A stretch of 64,000 nt of DNA from Arthrobotrys musiformis (GCA_036971715.1 JAVHJL010000002.1:3752501-3816500); one strand, 5' to 3'; positions 20,854 to 32,576 are shown, counted from the first letter of the stretch. Translations and numbers: made by a program. The notes: generated by a model not told the origin, from the sequence alone.

Positions 20854-21981
20854 ATGGCCTCCGAGCGTATAATGCCTCGCCAGCAGAGACCCGGCCGAGC
20901 GAAACAGCGAAACCACACCCGTTGTAACTCTCGATATCTTAACAATAACAAGGCTGCTGCGGAGGAGGAGTGGGGCCCCTCCGGTTCCCAAGCTTCCATC
21001 GAGGAACCCAACAACCAGAGCCGCAGGGCCGCCCTTTTGACCAATAATGAACCCAAAACATACGACCAACGGAAAGGTCGCCCCCCTTCACCGGAAGAAC
21101 AAGAAACTACGGCACAAGAACGGGAAAACGAGCATGTTTTGGTATATATCCATAAGGTCCAGCCCACAGACACACTAGCAGGTGTCCTCCTAGCGTATGA
21201 TATCGAAGCCGGGGTCCTCCGAAGAGCGAACCGATTGTGGCCAAATGACAGCATCCAGATGCGATCACAGCTTTACCTTCCCGTCAGCGAGTGTGCTGTG
21301 AAAGGCGTCCCGCTTCCAGCTAGGGAGGTAGGCGGGCAGTGGAGGAAGCCCGTAGGGGATCAGGTTGGGGGGGGTCAAGCGGGGGATAGTGGCGGCAGCC
21401 AGCAAAGGCCAAACACCCTTCGAGACGACCATGGGAACGCCGCTGTATCAGGCCTTCAAGTGTCCGATGGCCACCATTCCTTTATACACATCGATCCCGT
21501 AGGGCCTGTGGAAATAGTGAGATTAGCGCGACCCAAGCTTTCCCACTTCCCATCATCGTCTAGCGAGCGCGTACCGCCAAGGCCCCGAATACAAGATCGT
21601 AGCTCAGTAGCTGAGCCCCAATACAAACAGCCTCTTCATGACATATCAACAGATACGTTCGAACGTCTTGAGGTTGTAGGTGCAGCTATTGAGACTTTTG
21701 TACGCAGGGTCGCCGCGAGTGCACGAACGAATTGGGTCAACAAAACAACTAGTGACCTGATTGAGCTCACGTCTCAAATTGGGCGCCGGCCTCAAACAGC
21801 TGATTTCAATGGAGCCAATGCTGGGAACACCCACAAAGCAAATTCCTTTCCGCGCGAAGAGCTCGCCCCGGCGGCCTCGGCGGCCTCGGCGACGTCAAAC
21901 AACCTATTAGTACGCAGTAATAACTCAGAGGCATCCAAAAGTCGTAGGCGGATAAAACGAGCGGATGGCTCCGAAGGATAG
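20854..21981 (+). CDS. Intracellular LysM-domain protein
   Basis: From the first in-frame ATG (20854) the protein has 375 residues. The frame is open back to 20764 without an ATG, so the true start may lie there or in an upstream exon joined at the TTTCAG before 20851. There is no signal peptide and no membrane segment. A single LysM-like fold (about residues 97-144) reads VLVYIHKVQPTDTLAGVLLA, then RRANRLWPNDSIQMR and LYLPV, as in the cytoplasmic LYSMD-type family rather than secreted chitin-binding effectors. The rest is polar and Arg-rich, with one further conserved-looking helix (FERLEVVGAAIETFVRRVAA). Function unknown for this group. Confidence 0.72.
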   Translation: MASERIMPRQQRPGRAKQRNHTRCNSRYLNNNKAAAEEEWGPSGSQASIEEPNNQSRRAALLTNNEPKTYDQRKGRPPSPEEQETTAQERENEHVLVYIHKVQPTDTLAGVLLAYDIEAGVLRRANRLWPNDSIQMRSQLYLPVSECAVKGVPLPAREVGGQWRKPVGDQVGGGQAGDSGGSQQRPNTLRDDHGNAAVSGLQVSDGHHSFIHIDPVGPVEIVRLARPKLSHFPSSSSERVPPRPRIQDRSSVAEPQYKQPLHDISTDTFERLEVVGAAIETFVRRVAASARTNWVNKTTSDLIELTSQIGRRPQTADFNGANAGNTHKANSFPREELAPAASAASATSNNLLVRSNNSEASKSRRRIKRADGSEG

Positions 21982-22426
21982 GTTCCGGAGAAATAGCTGA
22001 GTCTCTTTATTGGCTCGTGGTTTAGAAGTGGTAACGGCCTTCTCCTGGTCCTCATTCAAGCCGTCGTCTTCCTCGACCATCATGGTATCCTTCACGCTTA
22101 TTGTACTAGTGGCATCCCAAGATCAAAAAACACTCTCTACCGTCGATCGAGGGTTTCAGCATCACCCTAGAAAAGGTCTGTAAACCCGGCTGGATAGAAA
22201 TATTAGTCATGTTGGGCCCGGCTGATTTGAACTTAGACACCTACGAAGTACTATGTTGTTTCGCCCCGTCGCAGTCATATTGTATCATGGATCAGTCTAC
22301 ACACACAAATTTGGGTACTGCACGGAAGGTTTTGTTAAACAGGAACAGGGGTTTGCGAATTGTAAATATCCAAATCAGATACACTGTATATTTCGTTCCG
22401 ATGGTTGTCTAACACCAAAAAATATC
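21982..22426. other. Convergent 3' region between LysM gene and MCD4
   Basis: I see no gene or clear structure here. It must hold the 3' UTRs of the two convergent genes. Confidence 0.4.
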
Positions 22427-25400
22427 CTACTCCTTTCGTTCCTTAGCATCTTCAACACTTAGATCACCGACAAACAGGCCGCTTAGGGGCTCGAGAGCTG
22501 CAACGAAAACGCAACAGAGACTAGCTATAACAAAATGGCTTATCGTCGTCCCAATATCTAACCAGCTACCTTCGTCCTTAACCATATAAAAAAAATTCAA
22601 AGTCAGGACATCAGTTATTGACATGACGATCATGAATAACGCTGAAGGGGGGGCTTGTATTATTCGGGTGAGGACCCCTAGGTTTGCTGAAATGATGGCG
22701 AAGGGGATAGAAATTTTGAAAATTAAAAGAGCCCCCATGGAAAATGGGTTGAATATCGGGATAAGTCTGCATACCGACTCCAGGGAAAAGGATCCAAGGG
22801 AAGCAACATTACCCGTTCCGAAAAAGCCGGCCTGTATGAAGAAGAAGAAGAAGAGAGCTATTCGGTTATCGCTTAGGTCTAGGGTCCTCTTTCCTTTGTT
22901 CTTTGCCCTAGCTTCTTCGGTGCTGTTAACCTGCTGGTATACCAAGTACTCCATTTGCACCCAGGCAGCCAGCATAGCACAAAACGAAACGTAGAAAAGA
23001 CCTTCGTACGATATGGTCAGAATAACAAAAGTCGGTGAGAACGCTAGAAAGAGGGCCATGAGCTGGTGCTGATAGTGCCTGAGAGGCGATAACCTGTGCA
23101 TCGGCAGGGCCAGCAATGATAAACCTACATCCGTTGTCAATATATTAGTTTGTAGATCCGATAAGGGCTATTGTGGTTGGAGCTCACCAAGGATGAGCCA
23201 CCCTACAACCTGGTTCCCGGGAGGGAGACCCCGCTTGGCCTGTATCGACGTAACACTACTGTGCGTCACGATCATCGATAATGCTATAAGACCACACTGA
23301 GATCCCATGTTAATTTTTTCTCATTCCGACATATACACAGGTCGCTTACCTGTAGCCCAAGCAAAAATTGCATATATTTGCCGTTGAATACCGTTCTGGC
23401 GCTAGAGTCGAAGATCTTATGCCCATAGGCTATGTACCCGATACCAGCAGCTAGCATTATGCCACCTGCCAGATGTCTTCAATATGTTAGTATAGACAGG
23501 GCGGTCTCTAGAGACGCTAGGGGGTACGAACATTTGGGTGAGACTCTCGATCTTTATCACAGGTAGCAACGTGAAAATACTCATCGCAAGACAAGATACA
23601 CTCCACAGCGAAACAGTAGCTGCGTTTCGCTTCACAAATCCCGTTCCATAGAACCAAGGCCAGGTCACACCTAAAACGAAGCAGACAGTGAAGACTTCCC
23701 GGCGGAAATACCCATACACCTAGTTCACAGTTAGAAGTATTTACTATAATAGAAACATAAGGGTAGCTTACAATGGCTTCCAGGACGACTAAAAACCCAA
23801 CCCCCTTCGCCAACAAACCAAAATATCGATGTGAACCATGTCTTTGCGCTAGAAGAGGAATGCCGACTGTTAAGGCATCCCGGGAGAGCCAAACCTGCCA
23901 CCAGAAGAAGACCGGCGCAAAGGCGTATATATAATATGTCCAAGGGCTTTGTTGTACGTATATGATAGAAAATACCGCAGCGAGGGTACTAAGGAAGCCT
24001 ATGAACGCGGTGGATGACCACCTTCCTGTGGCGGTGTTCCCCAAGAAGTGCTGCTGGATGACAAAGGCCAGGGCAAATAAAACCCATCCGAGGTAACCTA
24101 GGGTCACCAAAGTTCGTAAAAACAACCAGTCGTAGCTGGAAAAAAAAAAATACATTATTATTGTCACTATTGTAAACGAAAAGTAACTTTGGGGTACAAC
24201 AAGGGTGAACATACGTTTGCATGTATCTCAGGCCTTGCAGAGAAGCAGATATCAGATCTTTACACTGGGAAATTGCCAGGTCGTACTCTCGAGATAATAT
24301 CAAGGATTCGATATTATCCACCCGTGCCTGGCTTGAGAGGTTCCCTTCGTGCAATGGCGCAAACGGTACAAAGTTTATTTGCGTCGACATTTTATTGGCT
24401 GGATCCAAATTTCTGTCAGCAGAAGATAAAGCATAGATCGCATGTTGTGATGGATGATCACCTTCTTTAACCTTGAACATTTCTAGGATTTCGAGAGCAT
24501 TCGCTAGAATAGAGCGCGCCTTTTCCTCATCGCTAGCGTCAAGATAATCGAGCGGGAGGACGCCTACGGAGTTAGCAGGGTAATTCACACCAATAAGATG
24601 AGCCATCAAAGCTGCAATGTCGGCCTGGTCGACGTCCACCCGTCGAACGTGATCCAAATTCCAATCGCTAGAGAACTCATCGTGGCCGGAAGCAATATTG
24701 CCATCAGTGGCAATATCCGGTCTCCTGATGCCGGCCCCCCACGCTATCAAAGGGGTCCTCGTGTTATCTGGATGGCCATCCCCATGTGAGCCCCAGTCAG
24801 ACATTCCATGATCGGCGGTAAATACCCAGGCAGTCTTGCCGTCGTTCCCATAAAAATTGTTGACAGTATCAACGAGGTCTTGAACTCCAGCATCCACAAC
24901 TTGTATATTCCATAAATACTCTGGAGAGTATGGTCGAAACCCATGACCGGTGGTATCGAGCCCAAGCAGATGGAGAAAAAATACAATCTTGTCCTCGTTC
25001 ACGGCAGCCCGCAGGCCGTCATCCCTAGCAGCCTGTATGAAAAAGTCTTTGACATGGTCGAAAACCCACGTATCAAGCTTAGTTGCATCACCTGTGAAGT
25101 CTTCGTCCTCTTCCGCGTAGGAAAACGCATCAACCCTTCCAGGGAGGGCCCCCTCCTTGAACATGGGCAGGATATCGGGCGAGCCCCAGCTCCATGTGTG
25201 GCGACTCTGGTTGAAGACACTATCAAAGTTGACGGGATTCAGTTTCCATCCAGTCGTGACAGCAGAAACATCTTCGTAAAGTCCAGCTATCAGCGCTACG
25301 TGGCCCGGGCGGGATTCAGTTGGCATTCGAGTATGTGAGACACCAAAACTGCCAGCCTCGAGTACTCGCGATCGAAGGAAAGAAGCTAGTGGGCGTCGAG

Positions 25401-25772
25401 TCGGGTCATCACCATCTTTAAGAAAAGGAGGGATGTGGGACTGGAAACATTTATCGGCGCGAAAACCGTCCCCTAGCCATGTTGGTCGACCACCCAAGTC
25501 AAATGATTAGAATCCATACATAATCACCAAGTGAAATGTCGGCGTTCCGCGACAAGCCCCACGCGTGTCAGACCCGGATCGTGGGGAGACGGATGAGAGG
25601 TTAACACACCAACGATGAAGAACAGTCGCTTCGCAGGTGGTCTGATGCCGCTTGAGTGGTGCCGCATGCCATGGACAATTGGCGAAACAAAATATATGTC
25701 GAAGATGGACCATATGTACGAGAAGTGGAATACAGCCGCGACGGCCAGGAAGGTTAGACGGTTGAGCTGCAT
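22427..25772 (-). CDS. mcd4: GPI ethanolamine phosphate transferase 1 (Mcd4/PIG-N)
   Basis: Seven exons: 25772-25610, 25472-24215, 24135-23772, 23719-23532, 23476-23350, 23296-23188, 23124-22427; 968 residues, all phases close. The protein has an N-terminal signal anchor (MQLNRLTFLAVAAVFHFSYI), then a lumenal alkaline-phosphatase-type catalytic domain (VGDGFRADKCF, HTRMPTESRPGHVAL with the Thr nucleophile, GLDTTGHGFRP, TADHGMSDWGSHGDG), then a C-terminal multi-span region of some 12-15 helices. It adds ethanolamine phosphate to the first mannose of the GPI anchor in the ER. The donor after exon 4 (GTTCGT) is weak. It shares a roughly 165-bp spacer with the divergent YFH7-like gene. Confidence 0.95.
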
Positions 25773-25936
25773 TGTGGCAGCCAGGAAGTAGAAGACGCGA
25801 CTCAACTGGTGTGTGGTTGAGGTTTTGTTTGTGGTGACAGCTTTGCAGTTCTGAACGGTAGGTAGGTAGGTACTTACATACCTCTTAGCTCCGACCAAGC
25901 CAGTACCTAATTTCTTACTACTCCCTCGTATAAACA

Positions 25937-26856
25937 ATGCAAACGACAATCGAGGTTTCCGACTTCGCAGATCTGGCTCTAACCAGGTACGCCCAATTGC
26001 AGACTCCAGGCCGGCTGCTAATATCGGTATCAGGGGTTCCGGGATCAGGTGGGAATCCGTCCAACATCAACCCATACGTATGCCCACGGGGCCCCGGGAG
26101 GCTTAAATTTGATATATACAAAACATTTAGGGAAAACAACCTTCGCCAATGCCGTGGTCCACAGGATAAACGAACTTAGCCAGCTCCAGCACGGAGTTGC
26201 AGTAGCATGTGCTGTCCCAATGGACGGATACCATCTTTCCCGAAAGGACTTAGCATTGCTCCCCGACCCTGACGAAGCCCGTCGCCGACGGGGCGCGCCG
26301 TTCACATTTGATGTCGATGGCTTGTACCGGCTCCTCCAGCAACTTCGGGAGCCGATATCCTCCTCCTCCATGTTATACGCACCGAGTTTCGACCACGCCA
26401 TAAAGGTATTGGATATATATATATATATATATACTTTATACATATATTCTAGATCCATGCTTGCATGTAAATGGCTCGTCTGACTTCTTTCCCCATGCAT
26501 AGGACCCAATCCCTGCAAATATAACCATTCTCACCACTCAGAGAATCGTGATCGTTGAAGGCAACTATCTCTGCTTCAGCCCTCCGGACCCTGAGGCCCT
26601 AGAGGCTGGCGATAAAAGCTGCCACCCATCGCCAATGTGGCGCAAGGTCGCCGCCTTATTCGATGAGAAGTGGGTCATAGACACTCCTCTTGAAATCACA
26701 TCTTCCCGGCTTGCATTGAGGCATCTCGCAGCAGGGATCGTCGGGTCTTTGGAGGAAGGTTTTGAACGTGCGAACGGCAGCGACAAAGTGAATTCCGATG
26801 ATATCCTGCGATGGATGGGAGCCTACGATCGAAAGATATCGGCCTTTTCTATCTAG
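25937..26856 (+). CDS. P-loop kinase of the YFH7 / uridine-kinase-like family
   Basis: Three exons, 25937-26048, 26131-26405, 26503-26856; 246 residues, phases agree. The Walker A motif GVPGSGKTT is completed across intron 1 (Gly33 to Lys39). Further signatures are AVPMDGYHLSRKDLALLPDP with the Asp/His lid residues, the RRGAPFTFD motif and IVIVEGNYLCF (Walker B-like). The LEITSSRLALRH segment ends the catalytic core. These fit the fungal Yfh7 group, related to pantothenate/uridine/phosphoribulo-type kinases; the substrate is not known. The second intron holds a (TA)n microsatellite near 26417-26434. Confidence 0.82.
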
Positions 26857-27174
26857 CCTTAGCTAACCATACTTCGCACGGCAATGGATACCAGCAGTTC
26901 AGTAGCGTGAGTTCATGAGTACCTATAAGTATGCCGTAAGCCTCATCGAATCGGTGGCGATTCTTGCCCATACATGATTTACACTGAGCGCAGTGTTGTT
27001 CGGTTCCCATCATTCCATCTCCATCCTATTATAAGTACTTAGTTTTGCCCCAAATTCCACAAACCTAGAACGGGGCCAAGCTTCGAGATCAAACCCACAT
27101 CTGTAGCTCGCACAGTTCCACGCCTTAACCTCAATCGAATTCGCCTTTTACCAGACCACCCCGCGCCGGCCAAC
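26857..27174. other. Upstream region of the UPF0662 gene
   Basis: About 320 bp with no frame of note. It contains the 3' end of the YFH7-like gene and the UPF0662 promoter; no recognisable element seen. Confidence 0.4.
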
Positions 27175-29091
27175 ATGTCTGAAGACAATACAAGCACACA
27201 GGTTCGGCTTTGTCAAACCCCCGCGCGTGAGAAACCAGCAATATCCTAACCGCCTTGCAGAGCATCGATGCTAGCCCTGATATTGAGCAACTACGGAACA
27301 TTCGGACCCGTCTGGATGAATTGAGAAATGACAGGGACCACTATATCAAAGCGTCGGATATCGAGGGCCTCTTCCTTTCTCTGGACTCGGATGCGCACGT
27401 CCGTGAGATAGACCTGCGCGGCATAAGTGGGGACTTTGTCCTACCCACGGCAGACAAAGACAAGTCGCCAGGCATGTTATTCAAACTTCCACTTCACTCG
27501 TTCGCTCGTTCGTTCGTTCGTTCGATTTGTATATTTATACATAAATACAGCCGTCTTCGAACCTATCAACTGACCGTTAGCGTATTAGTTAGCCAGCTTC
27601 TGGAGGAGGTGCTGTTACTATTGTCGTTGTCGTATATGACGATTGGTAAGAATAACGAACTCCCCGCAGTGTAAGGCTCGCCCGTCCGCACCTGCCCCAC
27701 TACACCACTACAGCTAGAAAAACTGCATATAGATACTCTACGTTGGTTGTCATCAAAACACTACTCTATCATCTAAAAAACGCCGGCGCATACTCTCGAC
27801 AAGATCTCAAAGCCCTGGAAGCAAGGCTCGACGACATCGCCCGGATCATAGAGAATGGAAAGGAGAAGCACGGGCAGGTTTGGTTCTGTTTTTTCAAATC
27901 ACAGCTCGAAGATTGCAGGCGGTCGTTGGTTCCGGTAAAACAGAATCTAGACGGCTTATCCTACCAGCTCGACCCGTTATATGAGAAGCTCGTGTCTTTA
28001 ATCCGACAAATCACCGCCGTCGGATCCCGACCCAAGGTCGTACCCCTTTTCCACGAGACTTTTTGCCTCGCGCTGCTCTAGTCTTTCTCTAACATACAAA
28101 CCCACGGGCAGGTCGCCATATCAGAAATAAAAGAGCTTCAAGAGAAACTCTTCGAAATCGAAAGCTCACGCGTCGAAGGGAATTTTCTTGCATCCGATGG
28201 CACAATACCCGAAGGTCAAGAATTCATCAACGAGATTCTAAAGAAATGCCACTTCATAGCGGATTCGATACTTTCCAACTCTCTGCGGGTGGACCCAAGC
28301 CTTCTCACTCTCAATGACGAACTAGTAGGCATCAAGGGGAAACTTGAGCAACTCATGCTAACCCAAGCTTGGTCGATGAGAGAAACGGACTTGTTCGACC
28401 TTCTACAACAACTTCGTAAACTCGATGGCCTCCGAGTCGATGATATGTTTGTGGGCATCGACGGAACGTCGCCAGAAGAAGGCCAAAAAGTTAGCCCAGT
28501 GAACCAGTGCCCGTTGCTCAGAAGGCCCCGCTAACTTTCGAAGTTTTTGCTTTATCTGCTACGAAAATCTTATGCTTTGATATATGAGCTGCTCCATTCC
28601 TCCAAGCCTATTAGCGAATCCCTTCAGCCGATATTTAACCAATTGTCAACGCTGAAAAAATGCCTGTTGGAAGTTCAGAGCTCAGGGGGTGTATCTTCTG
28701 CAAGGGAGCTATTTCCCTTTTCAATTAATAAGTGCTCCTACTATTATTAGCTACAGTAATCGTAACAGGGGGGTACGAATTGCTGACAAAAGGTTCTATC
28801 GTGCACAGCTTGCTTCCATTGACAACTTGAGGGTATCCACACTACTACACCTTTGTCGGACCTAATTTTCGGGAAGATGCTGACTGGATGCTCACAGAAT
28901 TCAAAGGATGGCGCGTTTCATGTTGGAAAGGAAATAGTAAGACACCTCTCCCTCCAAAAATTCCAACTTCCCTCGTATCCTAATTGACTATTCCGTTATT
29001 TTAGCCTGAAGGACAGGGGGCAGTAAACAGCCTCTTGGAGGAATGCTATGAGATTTGCCATGGCCTTAGATGTCAGGTGGAGGACGCATAA
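27175..29091 (+). CDS. UPF0662 (DUF2408) family protein; one junction breaks frame
   Basis: Eight exons can be placed: 27175-27201, 27261-27471, 27714-28036, 28112-28489, 28544-28731, 28809-28832, 28898-28936 and 29005-29091. The protein has three helical repeats with DGTIPEGQ/DGTSPEEGQ-type turns (also GKEIPEGQG) and the conserved TQAWSMRETDL and GGVSSARELFPFS blocks. The family (yeast Ypl260w, S. pombe UPF0662) has no firm function. Intron 2 uses a GC donor (AG|GCATGT). The exon 5/6 junction does not keep phase: the only donor, AA|GTGCTC, leaves two bases, but exon 6 (LASIDNLR) needs phase zero. One missing G at the donor would restore it. This may be an assembly error or gene decay. Confidence 0.75.
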
Positions 29092-29635
29092 TGAAAGCTT
29101 CGAAAGGCATCCTTATCTCCTTATTGCTTTAGCTTGGATCATTTTCGCCTCTTTAGCAAATTCCCACCTACTTGACAATTTGAAATCAAGTCGAGCAAAC
29201 GAGACACCACGCGCAATTGCAATATTGTACCCAAGTACTTTGGCACAAGTTATAGCTCAGTACTTGAGTAAGTTCTTAGGTATTGGTGAAGAATCCAAGT
29301 GATGTCATCATGCGTATGCCAGAAATGACCGTACCATGCATTACATTACCTAAGTAAGGATATCATTGATTGTGATTGATTGCATGTGCAGGGCACGGCA
29401 CTTGGCATTTCCCTTTTGGGCAAAGTGTCGGATTCGGCGAAGTCGCCTTATCAAGCACCTTGACCGTACCACCATCTCAAAACGAAAATGCTGCTTCAAC
29501 TCAAAATTTAAACACAGGGTCGTAGAGTTAGCGTTTTAATTTACATTGTTAGAGACCCTCACGGCACCGTCACCATCGCCATCACCACCACCACCACCAC
29601 CACCACCACCAAGTTAGCACCACCACCTATCCGAA
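29092..29635. other. Spacer before the PQ-loop gene with (CAC)n repeat
   Basis: There is no gene in this stretch. A CACCAC run at about 29573-29611 lies just 5' of the PQ-loop start. Confidence 0.5.
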
Positions 29636-30815
29636 ATGCAGCTCCCAATAAATGAGGCGCTCAGCGGTATCTTTGGGAGTATCTCCTTAGCATCATGGAT
29701 ATTCTTGATAGTATGCGATAGTTTGTTTATATTGTCCGATGATCATGAAAACTGGGAAGGTGTCAACGTTAATCCACCATTGCCCACTAGGTCCCCCAAC
29801 TTTGGGAGAACTTCCGGAACAAATCCGCCGAGGGTCTCAGCACCTTATTCCTAATAATGTGGTTATTGGGAGATATATGCAATTTAGTGGGTGCGTGGGC
29901 GTCCCTTACCTGCTGGATGCCTATAATGTTATATGATTGTTGATCGTCACTGACACGTCCCCGCTCAAATTCCCGGACTAGGCGCTATCTGGGCCCACCT
30001 TCTACCTACCGTGGTCGCGCTTGGGGTATACTTCTGCCTCGTCGATTTCATTATGCTAGCCCAACTCATCTATTATAATTATTACCGCCCAAAGAAACGC
30101 TACAGGTTTCTACAGAATCGCCATACCGATCATGCAGGGCCAAGTTCGGCAGATCCTCTGCTCACAAACGCCGAAGCCCCGCGGACAACAAAGCACCCGG
30201 GATCCCAACGTCGAGATAGTTTGTCTGAAGCGTTTTCAGATAACAGCTCTCCAAAAGAAGCCATTAGAAATGCAGTTTCGGTTTTTTTTGTGTTATTCGT
30301 CGGGTCCGCAGGGTGGTTTATCGCCTGGGAGATGGGAGCATGGGGGCCCCAGGGAGATTCTCCAGATTCAGAGGCTCCTTTGGCTGCGCTCATCCTCGGA
30401 TATGCCAGTAGTTTTTTCTACCTTACGTAAGTTGAGGAACATTAATCAGTATCGAAAACAGGAGCCCTAGCATTAACGCTGTTCCAGGGCCCGTCTTCCA
30501 CAAATATATAGGAACTTCAAACGCCAATCCTGCAGCGGGCTCTCGATACTTTTTTTTATATTGTCAACAGTCGGTAACTTGACATATGGCGCTAGCGTAA
30601 GTTTTTTTTTCCTCCCAAAAGAAACCCAGGGCGAACATCGGAGCCAGCGATCTTACAATCTGTAGATTTTGAGTTTCTCCCTAGAGCACAACTACCTACT
30701 CAAGAATGCGCCGTGGCTGCTGGGATCAATTGGCACCTTGGTCCAAGACTTTGCGATATTTGGGCAGTTTGTGTATTACGGGCGGCCCCAGGCAGACCCA
30801 AGGCAAGAAGCATAA
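29636..30815 (+). CDS. PQ-loop vacuolar basic amino acid transporter (Ypq family)
   Basis: Five exons, 29636-29710, 29791-29890, 29982-30426, 30488-30596, 30666-30815; 292 residues, phases close. Two PQ loops are visible, each next to a splice site: VPQLWENFRNKSAEGLS and ARLPQIYRNFKRQSCSGLS. About seven membrane helices surround them, for example ALSGIFGSISLASWIFLI, LFLIMWLLGDICNLVGAI, LPTVVALGVYFCLVDFIML and AVSVFFVLFVGSAGWFIA. A polar loop (about residues 105-155) splits the two halves. The family (yeast Ypq1-3, worm LAAT-1, human PQLC2) exports or imports cationic amino acids across the vacuole/lysosome membrane. Which paralogue this is cannot be told. Confidence 0.88.
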
Positions 30816-31232
30816 GTTAAATCTTCAAATCACAATAAACACGGGAGTATCTGTTTTCCTGGCATTTCCCCTTAGATTCGATTTCCGTTCAGGCTCGACT
30901 ACTCCAAAGAGACTAGACAGCATACTCGTTACTCTTAAAAAAAAAAAGAAAACTAGACATGGAAATAATTAGTGTATCATCACTTGGATACTTCAAATCT
31001 CCATTCCTAAGAATAAGAACGTTAAGCGCCTTGCGCAATGATGCTGCGATACAGGTAAATCACAGAGCTATAGAAAAAGCTTGATCATTGCGGCATAATT
31101 ACAGAATGTCTAAGCAAACCCGAAACCCAGGAAAGCCACCGAGCCGTATCGATGAGTGAATAAAATACCAGCAACGGGGAAGGTGAAGTGGTAAAAAAAA
31201 AAAGGACAACAAAACAGAGTATATGTGTGAAA
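30816..31232. other. Convergent spacer between PQ-loop gene and RPP1
   Basis: This is 3' UTR sequence of two convergent genes. A-rich runs at 30937-30950 and 31192-31204 are the only notable features. Confidence 0.4.
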
Positions 31233-31768
31233 TTAGTCGAAAAGTCCGAAACCCATATCATCGTCCGATTCCTGAGTGCAAGAAACATATTAGCGGCGAT
31301 AGTCCCAGCCAGGGAATTACCAGGCGTCCTTACCTCCTTCTCCTCTTCCTTCTCCTCTTCCTTGGCTTCCTCTGCTGCTGCTGCACCACCAGCAGCCCCC
31401 GATGCAGCTCCGGTGGCAACGGCGGCACCACCACCCGAGCCAACATTTAATAATAGGTCCTTAACATCTTTTCCTTCTAAGGCCTATAGCTAGAGTATAA
31501 GCGAACTATCCCAGACCGTAAGAAACAAATCGTTGCGGCGAACCTTTGCGAAAAGAGAAGTCCAGATCGGCTCAACTTCGACATTTGCACCCTTCAAAAG
31601 AGTATTGAGTTTATCGGCCTGCTCAAAAGAATTTATTCCAGATTAGTTGTCGGTTTAAGCAAATACGAAGGGAGGGTTTCGACGCGGGGGGGTCCTGACA
31701 GTGATATCGATCTGCTCATCGGCCAAGATGAGGGCAGCGTAGGAGACGGCAAGTTCGGAGGTAGCCAT
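31233..31768 (-). CDS. rpp1: 60S acidic ribosomal stalk protein P1
   Basis: Four exons, 31768-31700, 31618-31544, 31483-31334, 31271-31233; 110 residues, phases close. It starts MATSELAVSYAALILADEQ, has the IDIT/ADKLNTLLKGANVEVE core and [20 protein letters not shown], then an Ala/Gly-rich hinge, an acidic Lys/Glu stretch and the invariant ESDDDMGFGLFD tail split across the last intron. P1 pairs with P2 on the large-subunit stalk and recruits translation factors. The upstream region has two telobox-like AAACCCTAA words, typical of ribosomal-protein promoters. Confidence 0.96.
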
Positions 31769-32576
31769 TGCGAATATGTGAATCTAGTTTACAACGGTGG
31801 TTTGATTAACAGTCGTACGGGGTTGGTATCCGTATAAAATCCAGGTTTGTTGGCTTACGGAGAAGTTGTCGGGTGGTGTCGGTAGCAAGTATAGATGATG
31901 ATGAGGATAGTGATGGTGATATGAAAGAAGTGATAAATTTCTTAAAGGTGGGTTGGGTTTGGGGGATTTGTGTGGGATGGCCAACACCGACTCAAAGTGG
32001 CATAGTATAATACTGACTTTTAACCCTATACGGCAATTTTGAAAGGGAAAAAAATAAAATAAAATAAAATAAAAAATAATAAGAATAGAAAATAAAAAAT
32101 AAAAATAAGAATAAACTATCCACGTATATTGAGATCTTTGTCCCGTGACCGTGCAATTGGCGTTTGTCTTTCTCTTTCGTTCTTTGCAGCACAAAAAACC
32201 CTAAGCCAAACCCTAACGACGATGACTAAAAACCACATTCCTTGGCACAACAACAACAAACAACTTCAACTACCATCATCGAAAATATCAGGTAGCATGT
32301 ACTTAGGTATATACCTAGGTATATATACAGTATATATATATATAGTAGATAGTGTGTATTGTATTGTATGTATTGTATAGAAACCCCTCCCGTATACTTG
32401 TGCTTGGTCCATCAAAATTACCAACTGGAACAGCAGTACCTCGCTCAAGGTACGAAAGATACCTCTACAAGAGATAAATAAACATGTGAGTACTTGTGTA
32501 TTGGGGAATTGATTCCTACCGGCCACCCCCCTCTTATTGACTAAGAGCGAAATTGAATCTATGGTTTCAATCAAAT
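31769..32576. other. RPP1 upstream region and GLR1 3' region
   Basis: Contains a minus-strand T-rich stretch at 32047-32115 (TTTTA repeats), a (TA)n tract near 32330-32345 and the telobox pair at 32195-32217. The long hydrophobic shadow frames are due to the TTTTA repeats. No additional gene is supported. Confidence 0.5.
32195..32217 (-). promoter_or_regulatory. Pair of telobox-like elements upstream of RPP1
   Basis: AAAACCCTAAG and CCAAACCCTAAC lie within 23 bp, about 430 bp upstream of the RPP1 start codon. AAACCCTAA (telobox) elements are known from promoters of ribosomal-protein genes in plants and several fungi. Function here is inferred from position only. Confidence 0.45.

Noticed and set aside
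22427..25772. MCD4 as two or three separate genes
   Set aside because: The frames look separate, but all six introns close in phase and the joined protein has the full Mcd4 layout.
27887..27913. 27-nt intron inside exon 3 of the UPF0662 gene (GTTTGG..CACAG)
   Set aside because: Too short for a spliceosomal intron, and the frame reads through without a stop.
31784..32194. 136-codon hydrophobic minus-strand frame
   Set aside because: Comes from TTTTA repeats in the RPP1 upstream region; no conserved motif.
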